A stretch of DNA of 64,000 bases from Grammothele lineata. Lineage: Eukaryota; Basidiomycota; Agaricomycetes; Polyporales; Polyporaceae. A program made the translations under genes and the position numbers. The notes below the pieces were generated by a model. It ran no database searches and had not been told where the DNA came from. It saw only the letters and a list, made by a program, of their open reading frames with translations. The stretch covers positions 682,001-746,000 of the forward strand of contig NDFF03000381.1 in the NCBI GenBank assembly GCA_002150815.3. The letters run 5' to 3'. This document shows, one piece after another, positions 47,401 to 58,790 of the stretch (the stretch's first letter is position 1; every line of letters begins with the position of its first letter).

Positions 47401-50400
47401 GACTACATTCACCACCGAGTGCTTGTACGTCACTAGGTTACATAAGGCGGCATTCTATCCCCCGTAAGCGTCCTCTATGATCCGCCAGTAACTTGAGTTC
47501 AATTCATGAGCACGCTGCTTAGCAACATAAACTCGTGCTCAACCTTCGCTCAAGCGCTGCGATGTGCCGGCAAGGCGGTCAAGGAGGAGAGAATACGTGA
47601 GAATCGCATGCATAATCCTACCGATTGTCAGTTTAGCCCCATTCGTGGTAGGGGCACTCATGAATGTAGGATTTCCTCAGAACGGCACGCATGAATGTGA
47701 GGATTCTTCTTACGTTTATTGGTCGGATGGCGGGGAATTTAGGGTCGCCATCCTTCCCAGCGTGCATCATCATCGCGTGCGCTCCACGTATTCTCTCGCT
47801 ATATATGACTGTTGTTCCGTGTGATAGAAGCAACAGTGCTTCTCTCTTGCCCAGTATCTGCCTGTAAGTGCAGCGACAGCACGTGCGTACGGTACAATGT
47901 GCGGGCTTCCAGGGCTGAGATGTCCGGCAGGCTCGGGGCTCCCCAAGTCGACATTATCCGGCCGAAACGACTGGATGGACAGCACAACGTCCCACTGCCC
48001 CCGATGCCGCAGGCCACGCGTATGGAATCCTAGAGCTGTTGGTCTCGAACACAGAAGATACCGAAGGACGTTGTAGCCTTTATCACGGCTACTTATAGTA
48101 CATAGTAGACCTATTACAGTATTGCGTGCGACTGAGTTGAGTTACATGTATCAGCTTTCAAGTAACTAGTATAAGGGTGTGTCTACACTCTCCAGATGAA
48201 CTGAAACCAAGACCGGGACGTGCCATTTGACTGGCGTCGGGGATATTAAAATGCCGATCCTTCTCTTGAGTCCACTTGGAGACCACTAAGTAGCCTATCC
48301 GTTATCCCGTCTAGAGGAGAAGGCGAGTTCGGAGACGTTCACTATGTTCCCAAGTCAGCGTTTCAGGCGGGATCCAACCAAGATAAATTAAGAAAATTTC
48401 CTGCGCAGGAAGAAGGAGCTCGCGCACGTTGCGGTCGCGATACCCTTACTGACCCACTAGAAGACGGCCCTTGTGGCACCTTGAATCCTTCAACTGAGGA
48501 CCGCAAGCTGCGTGCACAACGCAACTTGTCGCAATGGCATACGCAGAGTACGGTGGCAACTAGTATCCGTTATACTAAACCTTCTCAAGAAGCATTTTCA
48601 ATGATGCCGTCCATGCTGATGCAAGTTTCCGTAAAGATCCGCGGCTCCGCTACTCAACTGAGCCAGGGGCGAAGTTGGCGATCCGTGGTGGCTGAGGCCG
48701 CTACTTGCCATCTTCGACATCGTGGCGGGCCGTGCTTCCGGAGCGGTCCGGGTACTCCACGTGTCAGAAAGGGCATCTCGTCCGCGTAGGCGCCTGTATG
48801 ACGACGGGCCTTGGTGACCTCCCACCATCGGGCCGTGCAGGCCACAGTCCCAACTTCCACTAGCACTGATATATGATCAGAGGCGGATATATGTCTCATG
48901 TGCGAGCCGGCTTTACGAGTGTGCAGAAGCTGCAGAAGGCAAGTTATGGCATACCGAGTCTGGGATCTTTTACGCTGCCCCTTCTACTTAATGCTGATGG
49001 CTTGTTACATCGCGTTGTCCAGGTCCCGCTTCGCTGGCCAATCTCGATGACCGCAAATTACCCGTATCGCAGCATACAGAGCTCCGGCAATTGACGTCAA
49101 GGCTGTGACGCCCACCTGCTTCTCAAACATTGCACAGACTTCACGCAGTCATCTTCTTTTGATTATTACTCTGAATGGAGACTGAGAACCGGACATTCAA
49201 CTTACTGGTCAACCACGAACGTGAGCTTGTTATGCCTCAATCCTTAGTGGGTCCACGGCGATTCAAACTGCCATCCAGGTGGCAGTGTCTTTGGTCGCCC
49301 TCGTCGTTGACCGGAGTTTGACCTGGAGGTTTCGGCCGAAGCAGGAGTAAGTAGCAACTGTTGCGGTCAGCCAATTCGACTACTCTGTGATCATATTTGG
49401 AACAGATGGGGCTCACATAATGGTATGTCTGTGCTCAAGTCGTTGCACGATCAAGGGCCATCCATGTCACTCTTACGCAAAAATCGCTATCTACGGGAAC
49501 TCTAAACGCTCTAAGTTCTCAGCGTTGAGAAAATCCTTCAAAATCAATACTCACAAAACCACTGGTGTTTCTTTACGTTGTTGTGTAAGAATAGAAAGGC
49601 ATGGGAGCTGGGGATTATCGACTCCACTATCGTGAGTCCGCGCCTATGTCGTCACATTATCCCTTGTCTTCAACAGCCATTCGGACGGCCTCCATCACTC
49701 TCCTTGCCCCCTGAAAGCGATGCTGCCGCGGTCCCCTTTTATCCTCCACGTTACGTCTCTCTGTGTATACGCTACTTCTCGTGATTAATGTTCTTTGACG
49801 CAGTGATCGCAGCCACTGTCTATATCCTCAGTCCAAACCATCGAAGGAATCTTGAGACAATATGGACAGGCCCTTCGTAGGTTTCGCCAAAGTTCTTTAA
49901 GCCGCTTCGTTCACATCTCCGTATGCGCCGGCGTAGGTCCCAGGGTGTAACGCTCAAGCCACACTGTCTCGGTCCGAGGTGTCCGGCGTTGCGCCGGCCA
50001 CACGCATCAATCATGCGGTCGAATTTTCTCATACAGATATACCAGGTGACGAATGTTGCCCGGCGATAAGCGGATTGCGTGTTATGGGCCAGAGCTCGTC
50101 TGACTCTCATTGGCACGATGGCCCAGCTTTCATACACTGTTGTGGCAGTCCAGCTGTGCTTGCCTATGCCACAATGACCACCGTTGGCGACCAAGATATC
50201 TGGCTATGCCTCATCGATCGAGTTACTCGACATTGGTGCGCTATCAAGCAATGTTCACTATGGTTACTGGAGAATACTGACACATACTGTAGTGGTGTGA
50301 ATCGGTTGCCAAATGCCATTCCAGACTATCAAGCTTCTCTCTGTTTCAACCTGCACTACGACGAACGTGGGCGCCCACCATCTTGAAAACGGAGTTCTTT

Positions 50401-50745
50401 CAAGGTATGTAGGATTCCTTCCTACTGAACACTGTATATCAAGCTGTTCAGGGATTCTGGCTTGTAGAATCACAAGCTTGAGCGACGACTCGAAGAAGAC
50501 TTCAAGGAACACCGGCACGCTACACCGCATCTGTCTTGGGTCGCGCCTGACGCGTCGCAGTCAGATCCCGCAGCACCAATTAAACGCTGGGCGCCATACG
50601 TGTATCCCGCCATTCATCGATGGGGCCCACCCCTCACTTCTTAACCCAGGACCTCTACCATCTTCATGTAAGAAACGCCAACCTCAGGTAACGCTTTGAT
50701 CTTTCTTTTTGGGTGAAACGCGAGATGGTTCTAATCTGAACTTAT
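44411..50745. other. Gene-poor 6.3 kb stretch
   Basis: Only short frames occur, none above 140 codons, on both strands. A 66-codon minus-strand frame at 46410-46610 and a plus-strand frame at 47564-47824 with a hydrophobic segment (IACIILPIVSLAPFVVGALM) look slightly protein-like. Neither extends through splice sites nor matches a family I know. No RNA gene or long repeat was found by eye. It is more AT-rich than the flanking genes. Confidence 0.45.
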
Positions 50746-52087
50746 GTGTCACGGACTCGTCAGACCATGCCAGCTCAATCACTCCCGACGGAGCTAACAG
50801 ACTTAATCATCGCGCAGACCTATCCTAATCGCCGTACACTATGCACCTGTGCACTCGTATGCTGGGCTTGGCTCCACACTAGTCGCCACCATTTGCTTCT
50901 ATCACTAGTCGTGGATGTCAGCTCCTCTGCCAGCTACGATAGCGTCCGCACCTGGGTCGCGCGTTCCAGCACTCCCACGATGCAGCCGTTCCTGACGTCC
51001 ACCCGGAACTTGACATTCCACCAGAAGGAGCTTGGGAACCGGCCACTACCCCCATTCGTACATGACTTTGCGGACAGGTTTCCGAACGTCGAGCGGCTGA
51101 CGTTGTCGCGGCTGTCCTGGACAACCCACCCTCCTCATCCGTCAACATATGTCACGGTTGCCAGGTTCTCAGCTGTGCGGACTCTACAGCTTCACCACTG
51201 CTCCTTTCCTTCATTCCGCTCCCTCGTATGGATCCTACAGTCGCTTCCGGCCCTCTCGGAGGTTGACATGAAATGGTGCGCCTGGCGAGGCGCAGTAATC
51301 GACTTCGGCCGCTCTGAGTCATCTGGCACCCGGCGGTGTACGCACTCTCGGCCCGCTCTGACGCGCTTATCGTATGAAGACCAGGGCACTACCAACAGGT
51401 GTCGCACTCAGCTTTTCAGCTGGATCGCCTGTACGCCCTCGCAAGCTCTCCTTCACGCGCTCTCTATCACTTCTTCCTGCATAGTGACAGAAACACTGGC
51501 CATATTTCCGCTCATCAGCATGTTCAACCTCACATCCCTCTCCGAGCTCACCATTTCACTATCGGTTAACTCAGAGGACAGCACTAGTATGTTTCGATCT
51601 GGCAGGGCTATCACAAACGGTCTCATTGACTCGCCCCACAGGTAGCATGTTAGCGCACTGCGTAAACATACGACACCTCACATTCCATGCACATACCCAC
51701 CATCCATGCTGGTCCAACGCTACTGCACTGCTACAAGCCCTCCCCAAAGGCTCAAGCTTGCTGTTTCTGACGTTTCGTCTCGAGACGTCAATGTTTCCCA
51801 TGCTAGAAGATCTTGACGACCCACATGAGCGCGAACTTGCGCGCCCACATGGACAGTCGTGGCACGGTCGCGAGCTACACCTGTCAGGCCTCGACGCGCT
51901 CGGTGCTCTTCTCGAGCGCACGCTGTCTACGGTGCGAGTCACGTTTCTCTTCCATTGCGTCTATTACGACCGCCCTAGCACACCTGACGGGCTACGCCAT
52001 GAGTTTACGGCAATCCTGGCGCGCAAACTTCAGAAACTGTTTGAACATGGACGAGTTAGTGTCATCGTCGACTTTGAGGACGAGTAG
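50746..52087 (+). CDS. F-box protein with leucine-rich C-terminal part
   Basis: Two exons (50746-51586 and 51642-52087) join to 1287 nt, 428 residues. The N-terminal F-box reads SLPTELTDLIIAQ, then TCALVCWAWLHTSRHHL (about residues 11-50). Such boxes bind Skp1 in SCF ubiquitin ligases. The remainder alternates hydrophobic strands and leucine-rich segments (FPNVERLTLSRLSW, LPALSEVDMKW, NIRHLTFHA) as in basidiomycete F-box/LRR-like proteins. The substrate is unknown. The start at 50746 is the first in-frame ATG; a second at 50767 (MPAQSLP) is equally plausible. The intron has clean GTATGT...CACAG ends and joins phase 1. These proteins are greatly expanded and fast-evolving in Agaricomycetes, so a specific role should not be assumed. 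Confidence 0.82.
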
Positions 52088-52604
52088 GAAGGGACCTTTG
52101 TTGAGGATCGTGTTCCTCAGAGACACTCAGCGCCTTTGCAATCACCTTAATGCTCTCATTCTCCTCTATACCCCCAAACACTACGCTGTTAGAACAACTT
52201 ACCACCAAGTAGAGTCACGGTCTTCGTGTCGCCGCTAAAGTAGCAGGACCTGAGTGAGCTCTGGCGGCTTGAGGTTTACGGAGTAGCTTCCTTACGCTCT
52301 CCAAGCTACTGACTCCGGTCTCTGTTTGCCTACGAGTATGCATTGTCACCTTATATCGTGCGGATATGATTACTTAGTAGGTAGCTAGATTAGTGCTAAG
52401 TGGTATGAAAAACAACCTTCATGAGATTCGAACACCCATCGCTGTGCTTGCGATTACGTCACGTGCCCTCCGAAAAATGGCTGCCGCGAAATAAGCGCCA
52501 TTTCTGTTCGCGCAAAGCCTTTGGTGCTTTCAGCTTCCTCCTCCGCTACATTCACTCCTGCTTCCCCAAGCTCAAACTTATGCTTGTGTAAATCCATGCC
52601 CACC
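52088..52604. other. Spacer between F-box gene and DBP9
   Basis: About 500 nt with no gene. A GATTCGAAC box near 52434 resembles a tRNA T-loop on the minus strand, but no acceptor or T-stem pairing can be made around it. Confidence 0.5.
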
Positions 52605-52612
52605 ATATAAAC
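52605..52612 (+). promoter_or_regulatory. TATA-like box of DBP9
   Basis: ATATAAAC lies 35 nt upstream of the ATG at 52647. The closeness implies a very short leader if it is used. Confidence 0.35.
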
Positions 52613-52646
52613 TCCCGATACACAACCCATAACCTCGGTCTACAAC

Positions 52647-55110
52647 ATGCCGGACGCGCGTCTGGTCGATTCCAAAACTACCTTCGCAGCCTTCAGCCAC
52701 ATTCTCGATGCGCGCATCTTACGAGCCCTTGCCGACATGGGCTTTGCGCGGCCCACGCTTGTCCAAACCAAGGCGATACCACTTGCGCTAGAAAACCGCG
52801 ACATACTGGCGAGAGCGAGGACGGGGAGCGGGAAGACTGCAGCGTATTGCATCCCAGTCGCGCAGAAGGTCTTGAACGCCAAGTCGGTGAGTTCTATACT
52901 TTCGATATCCCCAAACGACGCACAATCCGCCACGCCTGTCCTGCACTGTTGTCAGTGATGAATGGTGCAGCTGATCCCCCGCGTGTAGAGCCTTGCACCC
53001 GAAGATCCCAAACGACAAGCGACTCGTGTTCTGATTCTTGTTCCCACCCGGGAACTCTCAGAACAAGTGTTTTCCCACCTGCGCAGCCTCCTTGCATATT
53101 GCGAGGACGAAGTGGCGGTCGCAAACGTTTCGTCGGGTACTACCGCACACCTCCAGAAGTAAGTAAGTCAATCCAGCGTCCTTTCAATCGAGCGCCCCTA
53201 AAGAGAAAACAGGACACTACTGTCAGAGAACCCCGACATCGTCGTCTCGACCCCATCCAAGGTAGTTTCGCTTCTCCAAGCCAAGGTACGTCTTTCCTGA
53301 TAAAGCCATGCTCAGCTTGATCCAACCCCACTCCTCGTAGACCCTGTCCTTGAGCTCCCTGGAGTCCCTCATCATCGACGAAGCCGATCTCATCCTGTCG
53401 TACGGCCACGATGAAGATGTTAGGCAGTTATTCGGCGGTAGTCATCTCCCGAAGGTCTTCCAGTCCTTCCTCATGAGCGCAACTATGACAGAGGATGTGG
53501 AAGCTCTGAAGGGGCTCGCGTTGAGGAATCCGGTATGGTTCACAATCTATGCATACGTTTGTGTACTCATCCTGGCTGCAAGGCTATCCTTAAACTGGAA
53601 GAGGATGAAGATGAAGCTGCTAATCTGACGCAGTACTCCGTTCGGTCAGTTTCTCAAGGCTGTCAATCGCTGGTCTACTAACATATGATACGCAGCTGTT
53701 CAGAAGTCGACAAATTCCTCTTGATGTACGTCATTCTCAAGCTTAAACTCATCAAGGGGAAATGTATTATCTTCGTGAACGACGTCGATCGGTGCTATCG
53801 TCTTAAGTTATTCCTTGAGCAATTCTCCATTAAGAGCTGCGTACTCAACTCTGAGCTCCCTCTCAATTCACGGTATGAAATTAAACTCTGTATATGGCAC
53901 ACGAAACTCATTCGTCGTTCCAGGTATCATACTGTACAAGAGTTCAACAAAGGGGTGTACGATTACATCATCGCGTCCGATGAGAATTCTGGAAAAGCTG
54001 AGCAAGACTCTAACGATGAGGAAGAAGAGCAACCAGCAGAAGGGGTAGCCGAGGAGGTAGAGGACGACGACTGTATGCTCTTTCCGTCTACCATGACGTC
54101 GCCAGCTGATCATTTGCCAGTCATGGACACCCAGCGCGAACCCGAACCTGAAGCGCAACCTGAGCCCAGCTCTGATCCTGCACCTTCAAAATCGCTCAAA
54201 CGTAAGCAGCGCGATCAGTCATCGCCTGGTCCCGAAGATGCCACCTCCTCAAAAACGAAGTCCCACAAACGCAAGCGTAGGCGCGGAGGCGGCGCCCCCG
54301 ACGCGGAGTACGGCGTCTCGCGCGGGGTCGATTTCGTCGACGTCGCGTGTGTGATCAACTTCGACCTTCCCTCCTCCGCCCGCGCGTACACCCACCGCGT
54401 CGGACGTACAGCGCGTGCAGGTCGTACCGGACTCTCACTCTCCTTCGTTGTCCCTATCGCTGAGTACGGGAAGCACCGCGTCGTGGGCGGAGTACCGAGC
54501 ACGGCGCGCGACGAGGTGATCTTCGCGCGCATCGAGCGCGAGCAGGCCGCGCGGGGGAGCAGACTTAAGGAGTACGTGTTCGACATGCGCCAGGTCGAGG
54601 CGTTCCGGTACCGCATGGAGGACGCGCTCCGCGCGGTGACGCGGAGCGCGATCAAAGAGGCCCGGATCAAGGAGCTGAAGACGGAAATCCTCAACTCAGA
54701 TAAGCTCAAGGTCAGTTTTGGCGCCCCATCCTCCGCATTCTATTCCTTTCTTTCTTCTCGCCGAGTACTGACGCGTTGTACACGCGCAGGCACACTTTGA
54801 GGACAACCCGCTTGACCTCGAGTATCTGCGGCACGACAAGCCCCTCCACCCAACGCGTGTACAATCACACATGAAGCACGTCCCCAAGTATCTCCTCCCA
54901 CGCATCGCCCCAGTCGCCGACACCGCCGTAAACACAGACGGCACTGCGGACAGCCAAGGCAGCGCTCCGGCTCAGGCGGGCGACGTTGGCTTCGTACCGT
55001 TCAATAAGGGCCGTGGCCGCGGGCGTGGTAGAGGAAGAGGCGGTCGTGGTGGTCGGAGTGGAGGTAGGGGCGGGAAGAGGAAGGCGGACCCACTGAAGAA
55101 GTTTGGGTGA
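52647..55110 (+). CDS. DBP9: DEAD-box ATP-dependent RNA helicase, DBP9/DDX56 orthologue
   Basis: Eight exons (52647-52886, 52989-53158, 53213-53285, 53341-53532, 53583-53644, 53696-53872, 53924-54710, 54790-55110) join to 2022 nt, 673 residues. Motifs in order are a Q-motif region ([16 protein letters not shown]), motif I ARTGSGKT, Ia PTREL, Ib TPSK, II DEAD ([10 protein letters not shown]), [27 protein letters not shown] and [12 protein letters not shown]. Between IV and V lies an acidic then Lys/Arg-rich insert of roughly 90 residues, a feature of the Dbp9/DDX56 family. After the core, HVPKYLLPR and a C-terminal Arg-Gly-rich tail end in KKFG. In yeast, Dbp9 works in the nucleolus on 60S ribosomal subunit assembly. 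It is a conserved housekeeping gene in an otherwise accessory window, and all joins are in frame. Confidence 0.95.
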
Positions 55111-55752
55111 GGCGGGTTGTTGCACATGATCACCTGTATGTCTGTAAGCACGTTTCCGGGGAACGAGCTCCTGCATGCGATATCAGTACACCGATTTGAA
55201 GCGACGGACGAATCGGTGCCGTTCACAACACAGCGCGAAGTTGACGAGCGAATCGCACGGTGTATACGAGTGCGTGCGTCGGGCTGCGCGTGCCGGAATG
55301 TTTGGCGCGCATCTCCGTTTCTCTCAAGGTGCCACTCCTACTTTCGTACAAAGTTGAAGAAGTATTGGGGACAAGGCATATATTGGCATAGAGCATAGTA
55401 GACAGATACATGCATAGGGGTGGTAGGCATACAACTACAAAACAAGTCCAAGTCGTGCGAGAAGTCCGATGATACAAACAAAACGAACACGACGTGGTAC
55501 ACGACAGCAACTCCGAACAGACAAACGAAGACGGACTCTAGTACAAGTTGCAGATACAGACGCAAGGAGACGTCAGGGGAACGAGAGGAAAACGGCGTGC
55601 GCGTTGTGAAGCACCACCTCGTCAGGCCTTCAAACAAATTCGAGCCGGAAACTGAAAAAGGCCACTGGTGGGGAACACCCCAGTCAGAGCCTGAGAGCGC
55701 CCTTGCTGCGAAGCATCGGGTAGCCGAGCTCTCAACTACTCACCCGCACTAC
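55111..55752. other. Convergent spacer between DBP9 and the disordered-protein gene
   Basis: About 640 nt shared by two 3' ends. A long plus-strand frame (55420-56262) begins here but runs into the antisense of the next gene and has no domain, so it is not called. Confidence 0.5.
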
Positions 55753-57988
55753 TCATCTCCTCCAGGGTCGACGCCAGCCGCGATGGTACCCAACTTGCAT
55801 GTGCCTCGGCCTGCTGTCCTGCGCAACGATCGGCGCCGTCCAAGTGATCCCCCGTCCTCCTCCCGTCCCGGGACGCAATTGAACCACCTGCGGCGGCTGT
55901 TGCGTGTGTCCTTGGGAAGGAAGAGACGAAGCCCCCGCAGTCGGAATAGCGTCAGAGCGGGGACTGCTGGTCTCGACCCTTGCTTTCACCATCCGTCCGC
56001 GATCCTCGGCATCAGAGTCGGCTTCGAGCCCGCACTCGCCTTCTTCCTCTCGCAACGCACGCTTCTTGCCCTTGCGTTCGTGGTCCACCCGCCCAACGAC
56101 CTGAGGCTGCAGCTTGTCTTCCTTCAGCTCGCCATCCTCAAGTTCCTCCTCCAGCTGGTCTTCCTCATCAGACGCCTCAGACTCAGAGTCTGTCGTGAAA
56201 GGGCTTCCACGGAGATCCAGACCTGGGTTGGCGTTCGCCATGCGCGCGCGGTCCTTGACTAAGTACTCGGGCGTCGGGGGGCGAAGGTACGTCCAGCCAT
56301 CAGAGACCTCCGACGCGCTCTCGGCGACACGCACCGCGGGCGCTGGCTCGGGTTCAACGATACACACCTCGACGGGCTCAGACTTTGGCTTGGGCTCGGG
56401 ATCCTGAACGCGCGCGACCTCGCTCCCACCCACGTCTACGTCCATCGGCTCGTGTTCCGGCTCGGGCTCAGGCTCAGGCTCGGGCTCAAGCTGAGGAAGG
56501 GGCTGGGGCCGAAGCAGAGGCCCGGACGGGAGCTGGAGCCGAGGTTGAGGCTGAGGCTGAGGACGCAAGGAGGGTCGAGGTTCAGAACCAGAGGGGAGCG
56601 TTGTCTGACGTTCTACAGTGACCTGAGAAGAAGATTGAGGATGGGCTTGTGCACGGGGCTGGGGCTGAGGTTGAGGTTGAGGTACGGGCACGGGAATAAG
56701 TCGCTTCACTACCAGCCCCATAGCAAGCAGGCCCGGCAAGGCCTCTCGCCTTCCTCGTCCGCTTCCACTCTCGTCCAAGCGCAGTGGGGGTAGTGGGTAC
56801 CGATACGGCTCGTACCTGCGCTTCTTCGGCTTGAGGGTGCGCGTCACAACAGGCCGCGGCAGGAGAGCACGCTGTTCAATGGCCTTGTGGAGTGCTGAGC
56901 TGGAAGGCTCAAGTAGGATCGAGCACGGACGGGAGGGGGCAACCGCCGAGGGGGGTGGTCTGAGTGGGATTATTCCTCGACGAACAAGAGAATTTAAAGC
57001 CAAGTTAAATGGAGACATAGGGGCATGATTGGGAGGGGGTTTAGGAAAACGCTGAGGGGAAACGTGCGGATGGGGCGGGGGTGGAGGTACGGTGCTAGGT
57101 GTGGGCTGGGGCACGGCCATCGCATGTGGCTTCCGCCTCTGTCTTGGAGGCACGCGCTCGCCCGGTGGTACGTCCACAGCAAAACGGGCACCATCTGGAT
57201 AGTGCGAAGGAGGTGGGGTCGGCGGCAGCGTTGGGCGGGGTGGAAGGTTGATGGGGACAATAGGCCGAGTGGACACGCCGGAGGGGGCACAGGATGCAGC
57301 GGTAGACGCAGAAGAAGGGGTAGGGCCGTATTGTGATTCTTCAAGCATGCCAGATATATGAAGCGAGCGAGGCGCACTAAACGGAACGGTTGCTGCGGCC
57401 TGGTTCTGCGAGTCACGTGTATGAATGTCCAGCGGTGGGGATTGTGGCGACAACATCGGCGAAGACGTTGGGGGAGGAGAGATGGCAGCGGGCGTGAGTG
57501 GGGTAGGCAAGGATGTGAGTGGTACGGACGATACAGGCGAGGAAGACGGCTCCGCCTCGGACAACAAGACCTGAACGCTTGAGCTCGACTTCGACTTCTT
57601 GCTCGATCGGAAACTCAGCACATCGAAGGAGCTTCCCTCGACGGTCTGAACCCCCCTCAGCTTCTTAGGGATGGTCTTAGACTTGGGCACGGTAGTGTTC
57701 GGAGGCACGAGAGCCGCCGCTTTCTTCGCAGGGCGCTTCTCTGATGTAGTGGCCGCGGTGGCGCGCTGTGAGCGAAGATCGTCTCCCCAGAAGACAAAAT
57801 ACTAGATAGAGGACATTATGAGTTTAATTCAGCCGCGGAGTTGGAGGCGGACACACCTGTTCGTGATTGGGAACCGTATCTACAATACAGCTTGGAATCC
57901 GGAGTCGTTTGCCAGACTCGTCCGTGATATATCTAGGGGGCATCTTCTTGCGTGGTGGAGACTTAGCGTCAGCTGGTACGTTGGCCAT
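55753..57988 (-). CDS. Proline/glutamine/glutamate-rich intrinsically disordered protein
   Basis: Two exons (57988-57857 and 57801-55753) give 726 residues; the 55-nt intron has GTGTGT...CTAG ends. The first 55 residues are the most protein-like part (RYITDESGKRLRIPSCIV, then YFVFWGDDLRSQ after the splice) and may be a conserved short motif. A Lys-rich, nuclear-localisation-like stretch follows (KRPAKKAAA, KTIPKKLRG). The rest is low complexity: Pro/Ser-rich, PQPQ runs near 56660, EPEPEPE runs near 56470, and an acidic EEDQLEEELEDGELKED block near 56140. No enzymatic domain was found. It is probably nuclear, but the role is unknown. The antisense strand is also open over long distances because of the repeats, and those frames are shadows. 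Confidence 0.75.
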
Positions 57989-58067
57989 GTTGGAATCTGT
58001 GAGTTGTGCCACTCGTAGAACGAAGGGGATGAGTGCACGGAGTACCGGAGCTGGCTTCGGGGACAGA

Positions 58068-58790
58068 TTATATACCAAGCTGTCGAAGGAGTGGCGAGGG
58101 CGGAAGGTGGCCGCTTACGCCTCGAGGCATCAGGATAGGCCATGAATGGGCAGCTAACACCGCCCGAAGAAGCTCGGAAGACGCGAGGGCTCTTTCCACA
58201 TCGGGCACGCCCTCGCAGGAAGATGCCTGAAGAGGCGCGATGTGCGCAGGCCAGACGCCGCCACCATCCCAACCGAGCGAAGACGACTATCACGCGCCGG
58301 CAACGTGCCGCCACCCAAGGACAAAGCCCGGCGGAAAAGGCAGGTTGTGTGCGCTCCGCGCTGACTCCGCGCCCAACAGCCCCTTGCACGTCCATATCCG
58401 GATGAGTTGGGAAGCACGAAGTGTCGCCAGGGCCGCACGCGGAACAGCCGGTGTATTCTCATTCGCAGCGCCTGCTTGCCCATCGTAGTCCATCGCGTTG
58501 CTATCGCGCACATCAGGAGAGCGTGAATAGACGTTTAATAAGGCAGGTCGCGAGCAGAGCGCACGTACAATGGCCTTCATTGTAAGATGAGACAGGTCAT
58601 CAATCCGAAGCTTGAGCAGTCGCTTGGGACTAGCGAGGACCTCGCAATCCTCAAGCTCGCCAGACGAGGCAAGGACAATAGAACGGCTGCATCGGGATGA
58701 CTGGGGATTGGATGCTTCGGGACAGAAATCCACAGGTTGGAGTGTTTGTTCCAGACGCCTTGGCATGTTTTCCGAATCGGAAATAGACAT
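58068..58790 (-). CDS. Possible hypothetical gene
   Basis: A 166-codon frame starts at the ATG at 58790. Its first half looks protein-like (KRLLKLRIDDLSHLTMKAIV, then SRPALLNVYSRSPDVRD). After about 58420 the sequence makes more sense with a splice into a second open stretch that reads VPDVERALASSELLRAVLA and ends at a TAA at 58068-58070. No family is recognised, the intron is not certain, and the start is shared with a possible divergent promoter of the disordered-protein gene. Confidence 0.3.

Noticed and set aside
52430..52460. GATTCGAAC box resembling a tRNA T-loop on the minus strand
   Set aside because: No T-stem or acceptor pairing and no D-arm at the right distance could be formed.
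55420..56262. 280-codon plus-strand frame and other plus frames over 55.9-57.6 kb
   Set aside because: They are antisense shadows of the repeat-rich disordered-protein gene, whose own frame continues through a clean splice to a good start.
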